Below are positions 14,433-18,254 of a DNA stretch of 18,254 nucleotides, one piece after another. Positions within the stretch are counted from its first letter, which is position 1. Every line of letters starts with the position of its first letter. The position numbers were made by a program, and so were the translations under genes. Source of the stretch: Planctomycetota bacterium (lineage in GTDB: Bacteria > Planctomycetota > Planctomycetia > Pirellulales > Pirellulaceae); NCBI GenBank assembly GCA_024277285.1, contig JAJRVM010000198.1, positions 1 to 18,254 on the forward strand. The letters are read 5' to 3'. The notes under the pieces were generated by a model, which was not told the DNA's origin, did not search any database, and saw nothing but the letters and a program-made list of their open reading frames with translations.

Positions 14433-14634
14433 CGCACGTTTCGCCACAAGGCCGATGGCGGACTGCAACGGGCCGACCGTCGACCGGTTCTGAGCGTCGG
14501 CGCGGGGTTTCGCGCTCGATTCGGCTGGCGAAACCACGCTTTGCCCCATTATGCCTCGCAGCGGTGACAGCGGCCCGATCCCCAGTTGCCCGACCCAGTT
14601 GCTCGAACTGCTGTAATCGCTTCTTGCGGCGCGT

Positions 14635-14677
14635 TATAATGTGTGACAGGCAAATCGACCGCGCGTGTTGGCGCGGT
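14635..14677 (+). promoter_or_regulatory. Predicted -10 box and leader hairpin before the second oxidoreductase
   Basis: A perfect TATAAT (14635-14640) lies about 82 nt upstream of the ATG; a matching -35 is weak. The predicted leader carries ACCGCGC-N6-GCGCGGT (14658-14677, 7-bp stem). A T7 run (14700-14706) lies 22 nt after the hairpin, just upstream of the AAGGA ribosome site. Confidence 0.4.
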
Positions 14678-14721
14678 TCCTTCCTTTATGTATCCCGCCT
14701 TTTTTTCAAGGACCAAAAGCC

Positions 14722-16029
14722 ATGCGGAACAAGACGAACGTGTCGCGTCGTCGTTTCTTGAAGACCACCGCCGCCAGTGCTGCCGTGTTGTCGACCGGTG
14801 TCTGGAGTGCAGCGGCCACCGCCGCCAGTAAATCGGCCAATGAAAAGCTGAATATTGCATGCATTGGCACGGCCAATCGCGCGGCGGCAGATATCGGTGG
14901 GCTGAAGCAGGAGAATATCGTAGCTTTGGTTGACGTTGACGAGAATTACTTGAAACGCGCTGGCGGCAAATTTCCCAGTGCTCGGCTCTATGCCGATTAC
15001 CGTGAAATGTTGACCAAGGAAGCTGGTAAGATCGATGCGGTGATGGTCGGCACGCCCGATCACCACCATGCACCGGCAACGATCCGAGCGATTCGCGCTG
15101 GGTTACATGTCTACTGCGAAAAACCGCTTACTCACACGGTTCACGAGTGTCGTGTCGTGAGAGAAGCGGCCAAGAAATTCGGCGTGGCAACCCAGTTGGG
15201 CACGCAGATTCATGCGGGGGAGAATTACCGGCGCGTGGTCGAGATCGTACAGGCGGGGACGTTGGGTGATGTGACCGAAGTGCACGTCTGGGTCGGTAAG
15301 GGATGGGGTGGTGGTGAACGACCTGAGGGCGGTCAAGAGCCGCCGGCCAATTTGAGCTGGGACCTCTGGCTGGGCGCCGCTCCTGAGCGTCCGTTCTGGC
15401 CCGGAATCTATCATCCCGCACAATGGCGCCGCTGGTGGGATTTCGGCCAGGGGACGCTCGGCGATATGGCCTGCCACTACATGGACCTGCCCTTCTGGGC
15501 ACTCAAGCTGCGCCATCCCACGCACGTCGAAGCGGAAGGCCCGGCCGTGCATCCGGAGACGTGTCCGAAAGGGTTGACCGTTCGCTACCGCTTCCCCGAA
15601 CGCGAAGGACTCGCGCCGGTCGCGTTCACCTGGTACGACGGCAACATGATTCCGAAGAAAGTGGCTGGGGAACGCGTGCCCAGCAGCGGCGTGATGTTCG
15701 TTGGTACCGAAGGCAAGATGTTTGCCAACTACGGCAGCTACAAGCTGTTTCCGGCCGAGAAGTTTTCCAATTTCCCACTGCCCGAGCCCTCGATTCCGCG
15801 TTCGATCGGCCATCATGCCGAGTGGGTCAAAGCATGCAAGGATGGTTCGCCAACGACCTGTAACTTCGACTATTCCGGTGCGCTGACCGAAGCGGTGCTG
15901 CTGGGCAACGTCGCTTACCGGATCGGCAAGCCGTTGGATTGGGACGCCAAGAATCTCAAGGCGACCAACTGCCCCGAGGCGGATCAGTACATCCAAACAC
16001 CGCATCGCAAAGGTTGGGAAGTGGTCTGA
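14722..16029 (+). CDS. Tat-exported Gfo/Idh/MocA family oxidoreductase (second copy)
   Basis: A 435-residue NAD(P)-binding oxidoreductase. The Tat signal has R9-R10-R11 in SRRRFLKTT followed by an Ala-rich hydrophobic stretch to about residue 35. The nucleotide loop is IGTANRAAADIGG (48-60). TPDHHHA (111-117) and EKP (133-135, catalytic Lys) follow, then H252 and D255 in GDMACHYMDLPFW. Start: ATG with AAGGA 8-9 nt upstream; an upstream in-frame ATG would begin inside the leader hairpin. It is clearly diverged from the oxidoreductase at 2425-3798, so the two are family members rather than a recent duplicate. Substrate unknown, likely a sugar derivative in the periplasm. It appears monocistronic, followed by a strong stem-loop. 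Confidence 0.93.
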   Translation: MRNKTNVSRRRFLKTTAASAAVLSTGVWSAAATAASKSANEKLNIACIGTANRAAADIGGLKQENIVALVDVDENYLKRAGGKFPSARLYADYREMLTKEAGKIDAVMVGTPDHHHAPATIRAIRAGLHVYCEKPLTHTVHECRVVREAAKKFGVATQLGTQIHAGENYRRVVEIVQAGTLGDVTEVHVWVGKGWGGGERPEGGQEPPANLSWDLWLGAAPERPFWPGIYHPAQWRRWWDFGQGTLGDMACHYMDLPFWALKLRHPTHVEAEGPAVHPETCPKGLTVRYRFPEREGLAPVAFTWYDGNMIPKKVAGERVPSSGVMFVGTEGKMFANYGSYKLFPAEKFSNFPLPEPSIPRSIGHHAEWVKACKDGSPTTCNFDYSGALTEAVLLGNVAYRIGKPLDWDAKNLKATNCPEADQYIQTPHRKGWEVV

Positions 16030-16406
16030 GTGGCGACGGGACGAGTTCTCCCATTCGCGGCCGATCGAAAGCAGCGCGGGCAATCGTTATGAACAAGCGT
16101 TGCCCGCTGCTTCCCTTTGGCGGCGCAGGAAACGAGATACAGCCGGCTCTCTCGATGCCTCCGCAGGAAGTGGAGTGGGCCGGCGCTGCTAAGAAGTCCC
16201 TTGCTGAGGCCATCCTGCTAACCGTCGACGCGCCGGTTTTCGTTCCGAATTCGCGCGCTGCGCTCGAACACTGGCAAACAGCTGCCGGCTCAGACAGCAA
16301 TCCATCAAGCGTTATTCTTTGCCCATAGTCTTCTTTGCCCTTTTCTGCCGTCGTGAAGTGGATGGCGTTCCGGCTGTTTTCATTCGCGGGCAAGAGAAGA
16401 AGTGGG
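16030..16406. other. Convergent intergenic region
   Basis: It lies between the second oxidoreductase (plus) and the LRR lipoprotein (minus). Apart from the stem-loop at 16069-16112 nothing is recognised. Open frames on both strands look non-coding. Confidence 0.45.
16069..16112 (+). terminator. Strong stem-loop after the second oxidoreductase
   Basis: Arms AAGCAGC-(GC)-GGGCAA and TTGCCCGCTGCTT pair over 13 bp with a 2-nt bulge. A 4-bp inner helix can form in the loop. It starts 40 nt past the stop codon. The downstream sequence is not T-rich, so it may be a 3'-end or bidirectional stabiliser rather than a classical intrinsic terminator. Confidence 0.4.
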
Positions 16407-17591
16407 TTATTCGCCAGCGATGTATTTCAGCTGAATCTCCGTGTTTGGCAGCTTCTTCTTGAGTTGCTCGACGCTGGCGGCTGTCACGGCGGTGCGCGTG
16501 ACCTTGAGATCTTTGAGCGACGTGAGTGGTTCGAGGTCTTTGAGTCCGGAGTCTGATATGGCGGTGGAGCCCAGGTGGAGAAACGCCAGTTTGTGCATGC
16601 CGGCCAGGTACGGCAGCCCGGCGTCGGACAGTTGCGTGTTGTCAAGGTTCAGGCGTTCCATGTTCACCAAGTCTGCTAAGTGCTTCACGCCGTCGTCGGT
16701 GATCGGTACGCGCCAGAGGTTCAGGTCTTTCAGCGACGTGATGCCGGCTAGATGCTCCATGCCCTCGTCAAACACCTGGCTGTTTTCGCTCAGGTCGAGC
16801 ATTTCCAGATGCGTCATTCCTGACAAGTGTGCCAAACCTTCGCTGGTGATCTGCGTGGCGGAAATGCGCAGTTTCTTGAGCTTCGGGAATTGCTGTATTG
16901 TTTTCAATGCATCATCATCCACAAGCGAATTGGCCAGGTAGAGTTCCTGCAAGTTGGTCAGTTTGTCGAGTTTGGCCAGCCCATCGCCGCTGATCCAGAG
17001 TTGGTCCAACAGCAGTGCCTTGAGTTTGGTCATGTTGCTGAGCGCGTCCATGCCGTCATCGTCAACCGTGGTGGCGCCGCTCTTGCCATTGAGCCGCAAC
17101 GCCTCGAGCCCCGTTAAATTCGCCAGATGTTGCAAGCCGACATTGCTGATCTTGCAACCACGTAAGTCGAGATTACGCAAGGACGAAATCTTAGCCAACG
17201 ATTCCAGGCCGGCATCGGTGATGCCTGTTTCGTTAAGTAAAACCGATTTTAGTTTCGGCAGTCCTTGCAGCAGTGCCAAAGTTGAATCATCGATTGTGGA
17301 TTCCCGGAAATTGACCTCGATCACATTACCATTGCCATCTTTTCTCAACGCCTGCGCCAACTTCTGTAGTTGTTCGACCGACGCGGTGTCATCGCCCTGC
17401 CCTTTCACCTTGGGTGGCTTGCTGACGTCGCCAGCTTTGCTCGTGCTCGCTTGGCTGGCGGATTTTGCGGCGGCTTTGTTCTCAGATGGCGCCTTGTTCC
17501 CAGATGGAGTGGTATCGTCTTTAGCAGACGAGCACCCTCCCACAACGACAAGACAGATCAAAAGGAAGGACAGAGGCTGGTTGCGGTTCAT
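16407..17591 (-). CDS. Leucine-rich repeat lipoprotein
   Basis: A 394-residue exported lipoprotein. The signal peptide MNRNQPLSFLLICLVVVGGC ends at lipobox Cys20. A low-complexity Ser/Lys/Ala linker (about 23-80) follows. From about residue 90 to the end there are about twelve repeats of roughly 24 residues of the type LxxLxxLxLxxTxITDxGLxxL, the planctomycete-type LRR. Examples are LRNLDLRGCKISNVGLQHL and MERLNLDNTQLSDAGLPYL. They probably form a protein-binding solenoid at the membrane surface; the partner is unknown. Start: the second of two adjacent ATGs, with GAGGA about 6 nt before it; the first ATG is 3 nt upstream. A longer frame to 17657 would begin inside the REP-like hairpin and is unlikely. 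Confidence 0.88.
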   Translation of the reverse strand: MNRNQPLSFLLICLVVVGGCSSAKDDTTPSGNKAPSENKAAAKSASQASTSKAGDVSKPPKVKGQGDDTASVEQLQKLAQALRKDGNGNVIEVNFRESTIDDSTLALLQGLPKLKSVLLNETGITDAGLESLAKISSLRNLDLRGCKISNVGLQHLANLTGLEALRLNGKSGATTVDDDGMDALSNMTKLKALLLDQLWISGDGLAKLDKLTNLQELYLANSLVDDDALKTIQQFPKLKKLRISATQITSEGLAHLSGMTHLEMLDLSENSQVFDEGMEHLAGITSLKDLNLWRVPITDDGVKHLADLVNMERLNLDNTQLSDAGLPYLAGMHKLAFLHLGSTAISDSGLKDLEPLTSLKDLKVTRTAVTAASVEQLKKKLPNTEIQLKYIAGE

Positions 17592-17613
17592 CATATTTCC
17601 TCGCGGACGCAAT

Positions 17614-17657
17614 GTGGCACGGCACTCCGTGCCGTGAAGGTAATTGTGGCACGGCAC
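17614..17657. repeat. REP-like hairpin with adjacent half copy
   Basis: CACGGCAC-TCC-GTGCCGTG (17618-17636) is a perfect 8-bp stem with a 3-nt loop. The left half, GTGGCACGGCAC, occurs at 17614-17625 and again at 17646-17657. It sits 23 nt upstream of the LRR gene start, in its probable leader, and about 155 nt from a decayed REP-associated transposase start. Confidence 0.65.
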
Positions 17658-17709
17658 ACATTACAATGAAGGTGAGACATTACGGCTCTACATGTTGCCA
17701 CGGTGGTCA

Positions 17710-17730
17710 CATTCACCGAATACGTGAATG
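17710..17730. promoter_or_regulatory. Perfect dyad upstream of the LRR lipoprotein
   Basis: CATTCAC-N7-GTGAATG is a perfect 7-7-7 inverted repeat about 120 nt upstream of the LRR gene. It could be a regulator site or a small hairpin. No clear promoter boxes could be assigned. Confidence 0.25.
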
Positions 17731-17791
17731 CAAGTGCGCTGACGAAAGTGACTGTAATATAGCGTGGCGGTCGAGCGGCTAGAATAGGGCA

Positions 17792-17875
17792 ATGGCACGA
17801 CCACTGCGCATCGAGTTTTCCGGGGCCGTCGACGATGCGACGCCGCGCGGCAAGCACTGTTTTGCGAAGAACGAG
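17792..17875 (+). pseudogene. Decayed REP-associated tyrosine transposase (RAYT) N-terminus
   Basis: The reading MARPLRIEFSGAV closely matches the conserved start of RAYT / IS200-like Y1 transposases (MARPLRIEF-GAVYHVTSRGN). It then degrades: DDATPRGKH replaces YHVTSRGN, and no transposase core follows (no HUH motif, no catalytic Tyr). The frame stays open only to 18019. This is a remnant. It lies next to a REP-like hairpin, the kind of element such proteins act on. Confidence 0.6.
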
Positions 17876-17899
17876 TACGGTGCGCGTCCGTGCCACTGC

Positions 17900-18254
17900 T
17901 CATTCCGTACGTTTTCTAACGGCAGATATCCCCCACAAAGACACACATCGACGCGAACACGCAAACGCCAAGTTGAGCAGTGTGAAGCGGCGCTCGAGCT
18001 GCCATTGGAAACCGGCTAGCCGGTTCGCACTGCGTGCAGTTACTGGCGGCGTGTTGGTTATGCGTTTGGCAGTGCCAGATCGATCAGGATGGGAAATGCG
18101 TTCGAGCATGCAGTGGCACGAACATTCCGGAAAACGACGCCTGCCTCCGTTCTGCTCAGATTGTTTTCCGAACCGCTCCGCTTTGAGCTGACGAATCTCT
18201 GCCTTGGACTGATCGAGTTCGGCTTGCAACTTTGTGTTGCGCTCGACCGCGCGA
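17900..18254 (-). pseudogene. IS66-family TnpC N-terminal fragment, cut by the window edge
   Basis: From the right edge to about 18143 the minus strand reads AVERNTKLQAELDQSKAEIR, then QLKAERFGKQSEQNGG. This is the coiled-coil start of IS66 TnpC transposases, in which the segment (L/R)FGK(R/Q)SE is characteristic. Beyond it, where a zinc-binding region and DDE core should follow, the frame (open to 17900) has no transposase features. The fragment is therefore truncated on its downstream side. Its upstream end lies outside the window. Confidence 0.55.
18010..18025. repeat. 16-bp perfect palindrome
   Basis: AACCGGCTAGCCGGTT is fully self-complementary. It lies between the RAYT and IS66 remnants and may be an old element end, an insertion scar or part of a REP-like sequence. 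Confidence 0.35.

Noticed and set aside
13854..14549. Minus-strand open frame of 231 codons opposite the oxoamine synthase
   Set aside because: Antisense shadow of a well-supported PLP enzyme, Arg/His-rich and without recognisable motifs.
15103..16083. Minus-strand open frame of 326 codons opposite the second oxidoreductase
   Set aside because: Antisense to a motif-complete Gfo/Idh/MocA gene; no start signal and no domain.

Overview
The window looks like chromosomal DNA from a planctomycete, probably Pirellulales-like. The evidence is a DUF1559 pilin-like protein with the H-X9-DG motif, two Tat-exported Gfo/Idh/MocA oxidoreductases, a lipoprotein built of planctomycete-style leucine-rich repeats, wide intergenic gaps rich in hairpins, and moderately GC-rich coding DNA. 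No rRNA, tRNA, CRISPR array or prophage is visible. This assignment is inferred from gene families, not from a marker gene.

Layout. (1) 330-1843, minus: a small Cys/His-rich membrane protein upstream of a DUF1559 protein that carries a His-rich loop. (2) 2425-5376, plus: a Tat-exported Gfo/Idh/MocA oxidoreductase and a secreted alpha/beta-hydrolase. (3) 5471-6615, minus: a DUF4395-rhodanese fusion overlapping a TfoX-domain gene by 4 nt. It is preceded by a TTGACA promoter with a 7-4-7 dyad of the kind bound by ArsR-family repressors. (4) 7060-10166, minus: a nickel uptake cluster ordered nikR - nikMN - nikQ - nikO. A GGTAATAC-N14-GTATTACC dyad sits inside the predicted nikR promoter. (5) 10208-11014: a repeat-rich gap with a hairpin, two tandem copies of a 115-bp unit and four AATGACGAA copies. 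(6) 11015-12352, plus: a secreted lipase-like hydrolase with an unrecognised N-terminal region. (7) 12858-14432, plus: an acyl-carrier domain fused to a PLP-dependent alpha-oxoamine synthase. (8) 14722-16029, plus: a second Tat-exported oxidoreductase. (9) 16407-17591, minus: the LRR lipoprotein. (10) 17614-18254: a REP-like hairpin, a decayed REP-associated tyrosine transposase start and an IS66 TnpC N-terminal fragment at the edge.

How the genes fit together. The nickel cluster is the only complete system: NikR senses Ni and probably represses its own operon, NikMN binds Ni outside the cell, NikQ couples, and NikO supplies ATP energy. The NikO ATPase has Gln where the H-loop His is expected. 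The rhodanese/TfoX pair is probably a small sulfur- or metal-responsive operon. The exported oxidoreductases, hydrolases and lipoprotein suggest an envelope or periplasmic lifestyle, but they do not form an evident pathway. I found no convincing new defence or mobile system. The best leads are the H-loop substitution, the DUF4395-rhodanese operon with its operator, the ACP-oxoamine synthase fusion, and the repeat/REP structures.
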